The notes: generated from the sequence alone by a model not told the origin. 64,000 nt of DNA from Diabrotica undecimpunctata (GCF_040954645.1 NC_092804.1:86297217-86361216), one strand, 5' to 3'; positions 1-12,596 are shown, numbered from the stretch's first letter. Numbers and translations: made by a program.

Positions 1-302
1 ACATGACCTAAGCGAGAAGTATAGCGAGCATAGGCAGTATCACTAGGAGAACCAACAAAAGAACCAATTTTGACCACCAGATCTGCAAGAGTAACCTCTA
101 TTTCCGCAATCTCGTCCTTAAAATTAAGATGGGACGCAGACAGAACAGCATAACTCCGATTTGCTGCAGCTTGCTTTAATGCACCACGCAACACTACCCT
201 TTTCCTTTCCACTGTTGTCAAAGATGGATCGTTTAAGTGCCGGACTCTCAACTCGTACTCTAATTCTGGACCTAACAGATGCTCTACCTTGAAAGCAGAC
301 AT
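1..302 (-). CDS. Gag-like ORF of an LTR retrotransposon, 3' end beyond the window
   Basis: Reading leftward from an ATG at 302 the frame stays open for about 100 codons to the window edge. The peptide has a run like GPELEYELRVR near its start, then a basic stretch and a helical region. That pattern of an acidic leucine-rich 'ELEYEL-x-R' start followed by 'ERKR-VLRG' resembles the N-terminal domain of many insect Ty3/gypsy-like Gag proteins (family recall, not a search). No zinc knuckle or protease is visible because the ORF is cut. I found no convincing LTR or primer-binding site just upstream, so it could also be a domesticated gag or a first exon. Confidence 0.45.
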   Translation of the reverse strand, partial: MSAFKVEHLLGPELEYELRVRHLNDPSLTTVERKRVVLRGALKQAAANRSYAVLSASHLNFKDEIAEIEVTLADLVVKIGSFVGSPSDTAYARYTSRLGH

Positions 303-1480
303 TTTATACAACTTGGAAATATACCAGAAAATATATGAGGGAAACTATGATAAAATAGGTAAAGTCTAACTTACTCTATGTTTCCAGGTTATTATTATAA
401 TTGAATTATTTTACCAGTAATGTTTGCTTGTTTATCCAATCGTGAACTCAGATGCAAGGTACGGCTACCATCCCTGAGAAACCTAGGAATTTCAAAAAAT
501 GTTACTTCCAGACAGTGGTGAATTACTTTGGTGCTACTCCGGACTTTTATAGTGTTAAGATAGTTAAATTTAAAATATTTAAATAATTTTCCTTTTTAAT
601 ATATACTTATGTTATTTATTATTAATCCAATATGGATATTTAGTTAATCAAAAAAAAAAAGCAATTTATTCAGTCTACCCACAATACAGCAAAACAAGGG
701 TACTACGGGTATATTTAATAGATAATGTAGATAAACTAAATATTGAAATACAAAAACCAATGTTGCAGTTAAGAAACCAAGAGTTAAAGAACACAGCTGA
801 AAATTAAAATACAACACCAAAGGTACACAACCAGAAATTAAAGTGGGAGAAAAAAAAAACCCAAAGATATAAAGCCAAAAGTACGTGCAAAAAAAAAGAG
901 GCCCCACGTTTGGGTCTAGCCAATTGAAACCTAACCAAATTGCAAACGCAAAAGCGCCAATTGAAACCTAAATAAAGTTTAGGGGGTGGTATATGGAGAA
1001 GGAGATGATAAATTAGAGAAGAACTAGCAAAGAAGTTATAATAAAAAGAATGGCTTAGCTCAAAAGAACACAGAGACACAAAACCTCAAGCACGAATTCG
1101 GGCTAGCCTCACTACACTAGAATTTGGCTTTGAGATAAGGGGAAAAGAGATTTTTTTATCCAAAAGAATACAATATAATAATGCACCGGAAAATCTGGAA
1201 CTATAAAAGGGGTAAGATAAGAGAATATACGGAGATGCCTAGGAAAATACTGAAATGGGCGCCAGCTAATTTCTGAAGGAAATTAACAAAAAAAATAAAT
1301 GAAGTTATGAACAACAAGGAATAAAGTACTATTGATTTAATACCCTGTAATAATGTTTAAAAACCGAAAAGACACTATTGACCTTGTTCTGCTATATTAT
1401 AACTGTAAGCAGGAACTGAAATAAAAGCAAAACTACTTGTAACAAATATATTTATAATATTAACAACTAACAAAACTCAC
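303..1480. other. Gene-free AT-rich stretch
   Basis: No ORF with recognisable homology. It holds A-runs around 649-900 and stop-rich frames on both strands. It may include the 5' leader of the gag-like ORF at the left edge, but I see no LTR boundary. Confidence 0.5.
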
Positions 1481-1489
1481 CTATATATA

Positions 1490-1571
<82 letters not shown>
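1481..1571. repeat. (TA)n microsatellite
   Basis: Nearly pure alternating TA with a few interruptions near its left end (for example ATTTATAT). It is one of at least six long (TA)n tracts in the window. Confidence 0.95.
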
Positions 1572-1574
<3 letters not shown>

Positions 1575-3110
1575 AATATAATTACAGTAGTGGGGCTACG
1601 GTATGCGAGGACCAAAAAGCCACGACAAAATTAAATATCCCCACTACTGGGCCAAACGAAAAAGTGTATTAGTAAATCTATAATCTAAGTCCATGGGAGA
1701 AGCGAAATCTTAACACTAAGGTTAGTTACGAAAGTTAAATCCTAGATAGGTAAGGTAGGGAATATAAATACTAAAAAAAAAACCGTGACGGTTATACAAA
1801 AGAAACTACCTTACCTAACAAATATACGACTAATATGTGTCGAAGCAGCTAAACACCAGATCTATGTGTAAGTGTTATGCTTACAAATAGATGCTGGGAG
1901 ATATCTAAAGTGATTAAGTGTGATGAGTATGGCCAACAGATTCGGAAAGATATATATATATAATTTTAAAAACCATGATACATTAATTTCTTCCCTTCCC
2001 TTTTAAAAACCGCTATACAAAAATCATGAACCCCTTCCCTAACAATGAATCTAATTTAATTAATTAATAACTATTTACCTAACTTTTTATAGATGTTACA
2101 AAAACTGTAATAAGTACTAACCTTGGTATATGCATATACAAAGTTGTAAATTACAAGAAAAACCTTAACCCTGAGAAACTAGTTGTTAATGTCTGTCACA
2201 ACACTACAGCGGTCCTGGATAAGTCCCCTTAAGACTCTGACGATCCTTGAGGCTCCGAAAAAAAACGAATGACGAAGAACGCTGTGGTTCTGGAGACAAT
2301 CGGTTCCTGGTTACCAATGGGTTGAAGTAGGTGTTTAGTTAAATTACTTTTAATATTAAACGTTATCCTAATCGGGTGAAATCTACAAAAAATAACATTT
2401 AGAGAAACATCAAGGCACCCAAAGATGACTGTCAACACATACTCTTACATCGAATTACCACAATAAACAAACATTTTATTTCATCAGCTGACTGTCATCC
2501 TGTCTATTTATTGCGTCTGCGCATTTAAAGAATATCTAGTAAATTAGGCATGAAAGTTTTTATACCGAGTAGGTATACAAAAAAAAACAGAAAAAACTAA
2601 TTAGGTGTCCGATAAATTAACGATCTAGGCTCAAGGCCACATGATACATATGAGAAAACTCTGATTTTACACTTTTAATATTTCAAAAGACAATGAAAAT
2701 ATCAATAAAATGATAGGCCTATAAAACTAACTGATTTAGTTGCTCACCTGGGTTTTAAATAATTATTTCGGTAGATTTGGAAGCTGGGTCTTAAATATTC
2801 ATTTCTACAGATTTGGAAGTCGGTTTTTCAATCAAGATTCTTTATCATTTGTTCCAATTTCTCCCTTGATGTTCGGGGAAAATATTAAATCCAATCCCAG
2901 ATTTTCTACCCGATTTTAAGACAAAAAAAATGCCGGTTAAGGCTTGGAGAAATACAACCTCTCAGTGTGAGTTGTTGGCCAAAACTGACCTTAGCTGAGC
3001 GCCTCTTGACCTGTAGTTGTTACACTTGCGCATCGTTCTCGTCTATTGCCCATAAACGTTTCATAAACGGGATTCTGAGGGGTTTTAGGATTTTAATAAT
3101 AAATTATATT
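1572..3110. other. Gene-free stretch with a short hairpin
   Basis: No supported gene. A small inverted repeat lies at about 1586-1655 (CAGTAGTGGGG against CCCCACTACTGG). The short minus-strand ORF near 2229-2438 has no recognisable features. The interval ends next to the truncated mariner copy. Confidence 0.4.
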
Positions 3111-3146
3111 AATTAATTATATGTTAGCAGTTGTGACTGCTACAAG

Positions 3147-3536
3147 TTGGCTAACTTATATCCCAATATAATTGATCCGACCCTACCGCATGAAACTGTC
3201 TGTTTCCAGCAGGACGGTGCAATACCCCATTATGCTTTAATGGTGAGAAATTACTTAAATGAAATCTTCTTCAATAAATGGATTGGACGAAGGGGTACTA
3301 TTGAGTGGCCCGCTAGGTCGCGAGATCTTACGCCTTTGGATTTTTCTCTGTGGGGTTATCTCAAGAACAAAGTATATGCAACACAACCAACTAGCATTGA
3401 AGACCTCAAAGAAAGGATAACTACAGAAATACGAAATATTTCACCTCAAACTTTAAACAAAGTTCGGGACGAGTTTTATAACAGACTGTGTTATTGCCAA
3501 CAACAAGGTGGAGAACATTTTGAGCATTTATTTTAA
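3147..3536 (+). pseudogene. Truncated mariner-type transposase, DD41D (rosa-like), C-terminal half
   Basis: The 129-codon frame has no ATG at its start (first codon TTG) and represents only the C-terminal half of a Tc1/mariner transposase. Visible motifs are QQDGA (second catalytic Asp, residue 23), the WIGRRG-x-IEWPARS block and LTPLDFSLWGYLK (third catalytic residue Asp65). By my count 41 residues separate the two aspartates, which fits the DD41D (rosa) group better than DD34D/E. The first catalytic Asp and the DNA-binding domain are missing upstream. A terminal-repeat-like end (TACAGGGTGTTTCATTT) follows at 3695-3718. The element is a 5'-truncated, non-autonomous relic. Confidence 0.8.
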
Positions 3537-3694
3537 TGTAATCCAATCAATTACCTCGAATATTCTATGAATTAACTATCTTGAAGAAAATTATACTTAA
3601 TTATAAAATTTCAATTTGTATTATTCATAATAGACCCTACATGATATAGTTCGTTAAGATCAGGTTGTTAAGAAGCTTTTAAAACGTAAAAATA

Positions 3695-3718
3695 TACAGG
3701 GTGTTTCATTTAAAATAC
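3695..3718 (-). repeat. Probable right terminal inverted repeat of the mariner-type relic
   Basis: TACAGGGTGTTTCATTT has the form typical of Tc1/mariner ends, which begin next to a TA target. It lies about 160 bp after the transposase stop. No matching left end was found upstream of 3147, in line with a 5' truncation. Confidence 0.5.
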
Positions 3719-3877
3719 AGATTATAGACTATGTCAGACTTGCATGGATCACCCCGTACATTCAAATTTATGTTTAAAAAGCGCACATTTAAATTTAAAA
3801 GGTAAGGTATCTCAACGTTTTTTATTATTTTCTAAAATAAGGACACAAACAATTATATTCCATAAGTGGTTTCCACA

Positions 3878-5448
<1,571 letters not shown>

Positions 5449-6776
5449 TGTCGTCAGATCTGCCACGTAGACAGCGTGAAACTGACTAATACGCAACCAG
5501 ATCTGCGCATTTCTCACCCTCCGGCCTTCTGATTGGTCCCTGACTTTATCCTATTTTCTGATTGGTGAGTTAGCGGTCACGCCCACTTTTAACACTCACC
5601 AAGGCCACGAAAATGGGATAAAAGACGGTGCACTTTTTGCAGAAGGCCTATTCGGTTTCGAGTCTAAACTAGATAAGACCTCTGGTTGGGGAATACCCAT
5701 TCACATGTTAAATTACTAGCTTTTCATATTCGAAACCTTGGAAGAGAGTTAGACTTCTCTTCCGCCCCTTCTTCAAGATCCAGCTTGGTATTTTCTTTAA
5801 TATTCGTAAGAATATTATTTTGGTATTTGCTACTTTATTATTTCAGGAACATTTCCATTTTATTGTGCTATGTTTATTGAATATTTCGTATATACCATAT
5901 TTTTACTTATAGTTGTGATATTTTGTTGATGCTTATTCTTATGTTGATATTTTTAACCTTAACGTTTACTTGTACTTGTTTATTTAACATTTTTAATATT
6001 TTTCTGTCGCAACGTTGTTGCTCCAGAGCGATTTATGTTATTGATTTTTAGCCTGCACTAATTCTATCTTTCCTTTCAGCCATTTGAATTATTTTATCTT
6101 TAAACCATAACCTTATCTCATATTTATGTGTATTGCTATATATATATATGTGTGTATATTTCGTAATAACCAACCGTTACTCTCAATTACAGATAAGTTG
6201 CTTATATTTACTTTCATTTCTACCTGTTTATTATTTTATGTTAGTTTCTGTTGTTTTCCATACTCTTACCCATTTGTTTTAGGTACCTCTCCGATCTTCT
6301 TACGCGGCGTGTCTGGAGGTTAGTTCGCGCTTCTGCTCTGCCGTACCGGCCTAGCAACAAACACGTCCTCAGCAAGCTTGAACAAAAAGTTAGATACCAT
6401 TTCATACGGTTACTAAAGACGGTCTCCGAGATATCCTTATCTCCGGGATCCAAACTTAAGTAACACGTACTACAAGTGGATAACTTTGTACAAGCACGAG
6501 GCTTACACCCATTCGTTTTGCTTGGTCACACACATCGTCTAACGAAGACCGAAGATATACTCTCTATATGGGGAAAACCTTGGCGAACTGACCCCGACGC
6601 GCCGATTTTTAATAAATAAAGAAAACCATCTTCCGATTTTCTTTTTATTCTTCCTTCCCTCTGTTTATCATTTGTTTTAGTACTATGGACTCACAGAGGC
6701 TTACACGATCGTCTGCCGCAGCAGACAGAGCGACTGGTGGTGATCCACAACCTCCCGTAGAATCACCTCAGCGACA
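5449..6776 (+). repeat. 5' LTR of the Ty3/gypsy element
   Basis: Begins TGTCGTCAGATC and ends CAGCGACA, with canonical TG...CA termini. A TATA-like GATAAAAGACGG at about 5616-5630 is the probable promoter; AATAAATAAAG near 6610 could serve as a poly(A) signal. The last 92 bases contain the first codons of the gag ORF (ATG at 6685), so the gag reading frame starts inside the LTR. The same stretch is present in the 3' LTR, which confirms that it belongs to the repeat. Confidence 0.9.
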
Positions 6777-7452
6777 TGGCGCCCAACTCACGGGGACAAC
6801 AGATTCTCAACCCACACCGACAGAGCTGCCGACGCTCCTAGCAGCTTTAATGCAAGCCGTAACAGCGCTGACGCTAGCGCAATCAGCGAAGACCGAACCA
6901 GCAATCCCTCCTCCGGCACCGACACCACCCACTACCAAATGGAGGCCAACCCTACCAAAATTCTCAGGCGGCGAAACAGAGAGTCCAGAAGAATTCCAAG
7001 ACGCTGCAACTGAACATTTGACGAACATGGGACTCGATGAAAGACACTGGACAGCCTACATACTAGAAGAAGGACTAGCCGGCGATGCAGCCACATGGGC
7101 CGAAGACCACGCCAATCCAAAACTCGACCATGGTACGTTCTTTGCTCGTCTTATTGATCATTTTAGTCACTCTTCCCAGATTACTAAACTACTAGCGAAG
7201 CTATACGGCCAGTGGCAGAGAAAAGAGTCCGCAGCAGAGTTCATCACTAAGAAGATGGCCCTCTTCAGACGAGTAGCCCCCGAAGTGTCGGAGGAGAAGC
7301 GATGCCGAATCATCGTGGACCAGTTGAAACCAGAAATCAGAAAACACATGAGCATAGCCACCCCAAGGACCGAGGAAGAACTCCGGCGAGCCGCAGATGA
7401 GTTGGAACTTGACCACCGACTAGCTGCCGCCACGTCAAGCCCATCCACCTAG
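6685..7452 (+). CDS. gag: Gag polyprotein of the Ty3/gypsy element
   Basis: 255 codons from an ATG inside the LTR to a TAG at 7450-7452. After a low-complexity Pro/Thr-rich start, residues from about 85 onward match the retrotransposon gag fold: KFSGGETESPEEF, a helical capsid region with AATWAEDH, and a FARLIDHF-type helix pair. Beyond the TAG the frame remains open to a TAA at 7627-7629, coding an Arg/Asn/Gln-rich basic tail, so the stop may be a point mutation or a leaky codon. No CCHC zinc knuckle is visible; the basic tail may replace it. The pol frame overlaps this tail in the -1 frame. An alternative start is the in-frame ATG at 6850. Confidence 0.85.
   Translation: MDSQRLTRSSAAADRATGGDPQPPVESPQRHGAQLTGTTDSQPTPTELPTLLAALMQAVTALTLAQSAKTEPAIPPPAPTPPTTKWRPTLPKFSGGETESPEEFQDAATEHLTNMGLDERHWTAYILEEGLAGDAATWAEDHANPKLDHGTFFARLIDHFSHSSQITKLLAKLYGQWQRKESAAEFITKKMALFRRVAPEVSEEKRCRIIVDQLKPEIRKHMSIATPRTEEELRRAADELELDHRLAAATSSPST
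6777..6797 (+). promoter_or_regulatory. Primer-binding site of the Ty3/gypsy element
   Basis: TGGCGCCCAACTCACGGGGA lies directly after the LTR's terminal CA, the position where a tRNA 3' end (CCA) anneals. It overlaps the gag reading frame at codons 31 to 38. The cognate tRNA is not assigned here. Confidence 0.8.
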
Positions 7453-7520
7453 AGTAGCAACTCGAGATCCGAAAATCAACCCCGCAACCAACCAACCCCG
7501 AGAAACTCTGAGACGATTGA

Positions 7521-10500
7521 CGACTGGCGCAACCGAGGACCAAACAACCGTCAACAGAGCCGCCCTGTACCCAGACCACGTGCCCAGGACCAGAACCAGG
7601 GAAACGACAACCGGGGCACACTCAACTAAGGACCTCACCCGTAGTAGTGCCCCAGCTGAACCCGATGGAACATCAGCCCACCTCATCTCACCTCCCTAAG
7701 ATTTCCGCAGAAGTCAACACCCAGAGGATCAGAGCACTAGTCGATACTGGTGCATCCGGCAACTTCATCAGCAAAAACCTGATCCAGAGGGAGGAAATAC
7801 GAGGCAGTCCATCCACAGTCCGGCTGGCGTGCGAAGGCCACACGTCCCGCAGTCTAGGGACAACCGAAGTCAACATCCGATTCTCAAACAGCTTCCAATC
7901 CAAGGTAAAATGCATCGTAGTCGAGCAACTCCACCACGACATAGTATTGGGCATGCCGTGGCTCAAGCAAGAGGAAGTCCTAGTCGACATACCCCGTAAA
8001 TGTCTGCACGCTGGGATCCAGAGCCGCCGAACACTATACTGGGAAGCTCCGAAGAAGACTACGAGCAACACCTCAACACAGAAGCTACAACCGGATCAAG
8101 CTCCGGAATTCGCCTTCCACACTATCCAAGAGACGATCCAAGACTACAGCGACGTCTTCGACGATAGAATCCGCCAGCCGACTACAAAAGCCGTCACCAT
8201 GCGGATCGACCTGACCGACGACAGACCAATCAACGTCACGCCATACAAGTACTCCCAAGAGAAAAAGCGGATAATGTTTCAAGAGGTCCAAGAAATGTTA
8301 TCCGCTGGGGTAATCCGACCAAGCAAGAGCCCCTACAACAGCCCCGTCGTCATCGTGACCAAGAAGGATGGTACGCTGAGATTCTGTGTCGACTACAGAA
8401 AAATCAACAGCATCACCGTGGACGAAGTTTCAAACATGCCGCCGATCCATGACAGCATCAAAGAACTGGGTACAGCAACAATCTTCTCAACCCTCGACTT
8501 AAAAAGTGGTTTCTGGCAGATACCGCTCGCCGAGGAGTCCAAACCCATGACTGCTTTCAGCCTGCCCGACGGATCGGCGTTTGAATTCACAGTGATGCCT
8601 TTTGGTTTGAAGAACGGTCCCGCTGCCTTCCAGAAGTTGGTCACGACAGTCCTTGCCGAATACGTTGATGTCTTCGTCAAAGTCTACATGGACGACATCA
8701 TCATCTTCTCTAATGACTGGGATGAGCACCAGAGACACCTCCAACTGGTCTTGGAACGACTACGAACTCATAGCCTATGGGTTTCCCTCAAGAAGTGCAA
8801 GTTTGCAGCAAACGAGCTCGAGTACCTAGGCCATAAGATCACATCAGACAATACCCAACCACTACAGAAACACTGCGAGAAAATCAGAGGATTCTCCACT
8901 CCGAGGACCTTGAAACAAGCCAGAAGTTTCATCGGAACCGCAAGTTGGCTCCGAGATTTCATACCAAACTTCGCCACGATGATCACCCCATTAACAGACC
9001 TGACAGCCGGCAACAAAAAGTTTAAATGGAACAGCCAAGCAGACCAAGCGTTTAACGAAATCAAAAACGCAATCTCCGGCAACCTTGAGTTAAAACGGCC
9101 TGATGCTAGCCAACCATTTAATCTACAAACCGATGCCTCCGAAATTGGAATGGGAGCAGTATTGTTTCAAGGTCCCGCCAACAACAGAAAAATTGTGGCC
9201 TACAGCTCGACGAAACTGAGACCAGCAGAACGTAGGTACCACATCAACGAGAAGGAGTGCCTCGCAGTGGTTTGGGCCCTGAAAAAGTTTAAACATTTCA
9301 TCCAAGACCAGAAGTTTACCCTATACACAGATAGCAGAGCCCTCCTTTGGTTAGACAGGTACAAATCCGACAAAGCCAAGCTGTCCCGATGGGCCCTGTT
9401 ATTACAAGAATTCAACTTCGATGTCGCCCATATCCCCGGCAAGGACAACGAGCTACCCGACCATTTGTCCCGCAATCCGGCCCAAGACGAGAGACCACAC
9501 CACGACTCCGACGCCGAAGTGGAACGCCTCGCCTGGCCTCAAACCATAGATTCACAAGACGACGACTTCCCCCTGCTGTGCCTCCTAGACGACGACGAAG
9601 AGCAAGCAGCCCATCCCATCCTTGACGACCTCGCAGACATGCCCCTACAGACAAGAATCCAGAGGGATCACCAAGTCCACCCCGGCATGAAACGATTCAT
9701 CAAGCGATGGCACAGAATCTCCAGACGAGGACCTCGAGACGACATCGAAAGAAGCCTCGTCGAGGAGTTCACAGTCGAGAATGAAGCGGCCTTCTACAAG
9801 GACCAGGACAAACTCCGACTGCTAGTCCCCACCGGCTTCCGTCCAGAGATCATGAAAGTCTATCACGATAGCGACGAAGCCAACCACCCCGGCCAAGAAG
9901 AGACCACGAGAGCCATCCGAGAGGTCTACTACTGGCCCACGCTGTCAAAGGACGTCACCAAACACGTCAGAAGCTGCATTACCTGTGCCACCACGAAAGC
10001 AGCCCAACGACAGCCCAAAGCCCCCATAGTCCCACGAAACCCAACCGCCCCATGGGAACGAGTCTCGTTCGACATCCTCGGACCTTACCCTACAGCCAGA
10101 GGCACCAAAAACAAGTACATCCTGCTAGCCACCGACTGCCTGAGCAATTGGCTGGAATACAGATGCACACCCGCCGCCAAAAGCAGACAGATAATCAGCT
10201 TTCTACAGGAAGAAGTTTGCAATAGATGGGGCAGACCTTCGACCATAATTACAGACAACGCAGTACAGTTCCGCACAGATGCCTGGGAGAGATTTTTGCG
10301 GAAACATAACATCGAAGGTGAGAAGAGCCCCATCTATCACCAAAGAGCAAACCCTGTAGAACGACGAGTGCAAGAACTCAAGAAAGGTCTGAGGGCTAGA
10401 GTGACGTCGAACGAGGATCCACGATGGGACACCTACGTTGCAGACATTGTATTCAGCCTCCGCACCAGAAAAAACAATGCCACGGACCAAACTCCAGCCG

Positions 10501-10895
10501 AACTACTCCTTGGATACCGCCCGAGACGTTCCCAGGAGACGGAGTATGAAGTCCACCAACAGGAAACACGGGAGCAACGAGTCAATCGAGCCATCCAACG
10601 AGCGACCATCTACGCCCGGAACCTGTTCCCCGACAACCCTGACGCCCGACAACCTCGTACGTACCTCCCAGGAGAACAAGTATTGGTCCGAAACCACATC
10701 AAGGGAAATTTTGGCCAGACATGGACAGGACCACATACCGTCTTGAGAGCAGCCGGAGACCATACGTACGAGGTTCATAGAGACCAGGATGTAGACAGAC
10801 TAATCCACGTCGACGACATCCGTCCAGCCCCACCGCCACGAGACGTAGTCAACGACGCCGCCAACGACGCAGCAGAAGACGACAACGTCCAATAG
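7521..10895 (+). CDS. pol: Pol polyprotein (protease, RT, RNase H, integrase)
   Basis: The frame is open from 7521 and overlaps the gag tail in the -1 frame, suggesting expression by -1 frameshifting. Numbered from the GTG at 7647 the protein is 1082 residues. The aspartic protease is at LVDTGAS (residue 33). The reverse transcriptase carries FSTLDLKSGFWQI and KVYMDD (near residue 347). RNase H begins with QTDASEIGMGAVLF (near 493) and includes YTDSRALLWL. The integrase has a zinc finger (NHPGQ ... CITC), catalytic Asp in FDILGP, Asp in ITDNAVQF and Glu in ANPVERR. A GPY/F-like end is seen at WTGPHTVL. No frameshift or internal stop is present, so this copy looks potentially active except for the gag TAG. 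Confidence 0.93.
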   Translation, partial: RLAQPRTKQPSTEPPCTQTTCPGPEPGKRQPGHTQLRTSPVVVPQLNPMEHQPTSSHLPKISAEVNTQRIRALVDTGASGNFISKNLIQREEIRGSPSTVRLACEGHTSRSLGTTEVNIRFSNSFQSKVKCIVVEQLHHDIVLGMPWLKQEEVLVDIPRKCLHAGIQSRRTLYWEAPKKTTSNTSTQKLQPDQAPEFAFHTIQETIQDYSDVFDDRIRQPTTKAVTMRIDLTDDRPINVTPYKYSQEKKRIMFQEVQEMLSAGVIRPSKSPYNSPVVIVTKKDGTLRFCVDYRKINSITVDEVSNMPPIHDSIKELGTATIFSTLDLKSGFWQIPLAEESKPMTAFSLPDGSAFEFTVMPFGLKNGPAAFQKLVTTVLAEYVDVFVKVYMDDIIIFSNDWDEHQRHLQLVLERLRTHSLWVSLKKCKFAANELEYLGHKITSDNTQPLQKHCEKIRGFSTPRTLKQARSFIGTASWLRDFIPNFATMITPLTDLTAGNKKFKWNSQADQAFNEIKNAISGNLELKRPDASQPFNLQTDASEIGMGAVLFQGPANNRKIVAYSSTKLRPAERRYHINEKECLAVVWALKKFKHFIQDQKFTLYTDSRALLWLDRYKSDKAKLSRWALLLQEFNFDVAHIPGKDNELPDHLSRNPAQDERPHHDSDAEVERLAWPQTIDSQDDDFPLLCLLDDDEEQAAHPILDDLADMPLQTRIQRDHQVHPGMKRFIKRWHRISRRGPRDDIERSLVEEFTVENEAAFYKDQDKLRLLVPTGFRPEIMKVYHDSDEANHPGQEETTRAIREVYYWPTLSKDVTKHVRSCITCATTKAAQRQPKAPIVPRNPTAPWERVSFDILGPYPTARGTKNKYILLATDCLSNWLEYRCTPAAKSRQIISFLQEEVCNRWGRPSTIITDNAVQFRTDAWERFLRKHNIEGEKSPIYHQRANPVERRVQELKKGLRARVTSNEDPRWDTYVADIVFSLRTRKNNATDQTPAELLLGYRPRRSQETEYEVHQQETREQRVNRAIQRATIYARNLFPDNPDARQPRTYLPGEQVLVRNHIKGNFGQTWTGPHTVLRAAGDHTYEVHRDQDVDRLIHVDDIRPAPPPRDVVNDAANDAAEDDNVQ

Positions 10896-11170
10896 TGCCA
10901 ATTAAAACGAACTTTTTTTTTGTTTCCATCAAACACACCTTCTGAACCTTCTTTTGTCTCTAAATATTTTTTAAGTTTTTGTACATCTTCCGACAAGGAC
11001 AATAAAGGAACTGATCTCCACACATTCCAAGTCGGAAGATTTTAGCTTATAACACTTTTGTCTATACTTACGAATTTGTAAAAACCTAAGTTTTTTTTTC
11101 TTTGTTTACTAAATTGTAAAAATGAATTTTTCAATAAAATAAACAAGTATTCTCCAACCAACCAGTCTCG

Positions 11171-11184
11171 AAAGGGGGGGGGGA
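11171..11184 (+). promoter_or_regulatory. Polypurine tract before the 3' LTR
   Basis: AAAGGGGGGGGGGA abuts the TG of the 3' LTR, as expected for plus-strand priming. Confidence 0.85.
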
Positions 11185-12503
11185 TGTCGTCAGATCTGCC
11201 ACGTAGACAGCGTGAAACTGACTAATACGCAACCAGATCTGCGCATTTCTCACCCTCCGGCCTTCTGATTGGTCCCTGACTTTATCCTATTTTCTGATTG
11301 GTGAGTTAGCGGTCACGCCCACTTTTAACACTCACCAAGGCCACGAAAATGGGATAAAAGACGGTGCACTTTTTGCAGAAGGCCTATTCAGTTTCGAGTC
11401 TAAACTAGAGAAGACCTCTGGTTGGGGAATACCCATTCACATGTTAAATTACTAGCTTTTCATATTCGAAACCTTGGAAGAGAGTTAGACTTCTCTTCCG
11501 CCCCTTCTTCAAGATCCAGCTTGGTATTTTTTTTAATATTCGTAAGAATATTATTTTGGTATTTGCTACTTTATTATTTCAGGAACATTTCCATTTTATT
11601 GTGCTATGTTTATTGAATATTTCGTATATACCATATTTTTACTTATAGTTGTGATATCTTGTTGATGCTTATTCTTATGTTGATATTTTTAACCTTAACG
11701 TTTACTTGTACTTGTTTATTTAACATTTTTAATATTTTTCTGTCGCAACGTTGTTGCTCCAGAGCGATTTATGTTATTGATTTTTAGCCTGCACTAATTC
11801 TATCTTTCCTTTCAGCCATTTGAATTATTTTATCTTTAAACCATAACCTTATCTCATATTTATGTGTATTGCTATATATATATATGTGTATATATTTCGT
11901 AATAACCAACCGTTACTCTCAATTACAGATAAGTTGCTTATATTACTTTCATTTCTACCTGTTTATTATTTTATGTTAGTTTCTGTCGTTTTCCATACTC
12001 TTACCCATTTGTTTTAGGTACCTCTCCGATCTTCTTACGCGGCGTGTCTGGAGGTTAGTTCGCGCTTCTGCTCTGCCGTACCGGCCTAGCAACAAACACG
12101 TCCTCAGCAAGCTTGAACAAAAAGTTAGATACCATTTCATACGGTTACTAAAGACGGTCTCCGAGATATCCTTATCTCCGGGATCCAAACTTAAGTAACA
12201 CGTACTACAAGTGGATAACTTTGTACAAGCACGAGGCTTACACCCATTCGTTTTGCTTGGTCACACACGTCGTCTAACGAAGACCGAAGATATTCTCTCT
12301 ATATGGGGAAAACCTTGGCGAACTGACCCCGACGCGCCGATTTTTAATAAATAAATCTTCCGATTTTCTTTTTATTCTTCCTTCCCTCTGTTTATCATTT
12401 GTTTTAGTACTATGGACTCACAGAGGCTTACACGATCGTCTGCCGCAGCAGACAGAGCGACTGGTGGTGATCCACAACCTCCCGTAGAATCACCTCAGCG
12501 ACA
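11185..12503 (+). repeat. 3' LTR of the Ty3/gypsy element
   Basis: Same sequence as 5449-6776 with about ten differences. It ends ...CAGCGACA and includes the gag ATG and first ~30 codons, then passes directly into (TA)n. Confidence 0.92.
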
Positions 12504-12526
12504 ATATATATAATATATATATTTGT

Positions 12527-12591
<65 letters not shown>
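12504..12591. repeat. (TA)n microsatellite, right of the gypsy insertion
   Basis: Continuation of the microsatellite interrupted by the gypsy element; its right border leads into a CATCTAGCGGTTAATG repeat shared with 49,187. Confidence 0.9.

Positions 12592-12596
<5 letters not shown>

Larger units (their letters stand above)
5449..12503 (+). mobile_element. Full-length Ty3/gypsy LTR retrotransposon
   Basis: Two long terminal repeats (1328 and 1319 bp) flank gag and pol. A primer-binding site directly follows the 5' LTR and a purine tract precedes the 3' LTR. Pol order is protease, reverse transcriptase, RNase H, integrase, which is the Ty3/gypsy order; there is no env. The LTRs differ by roughly eight substitutions plus one 1-bp and one 8-bp indel by eye, so the insertion is recent. 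Flanks give a 4-bp repeat (ATAT), uninformative inside (TA)n. The gag-pol body is visibly GC-richer than the surrounding DNA. Confidence 0.95.

Noticed and set aside
5686..5880. 64-codon ORF in the LTR (and its twin at 11,422-11,616)
   Set aside because: Lies within the LTR leader, hydrophobic and stop-rich around it; duplicated only because LTRs are duplicated.
6807..11023. Many minus-strand ORFs opposite gag and pol
   Set aside because: Shadows of the GC-rich gag-pol sequence, with no domain content of their own.
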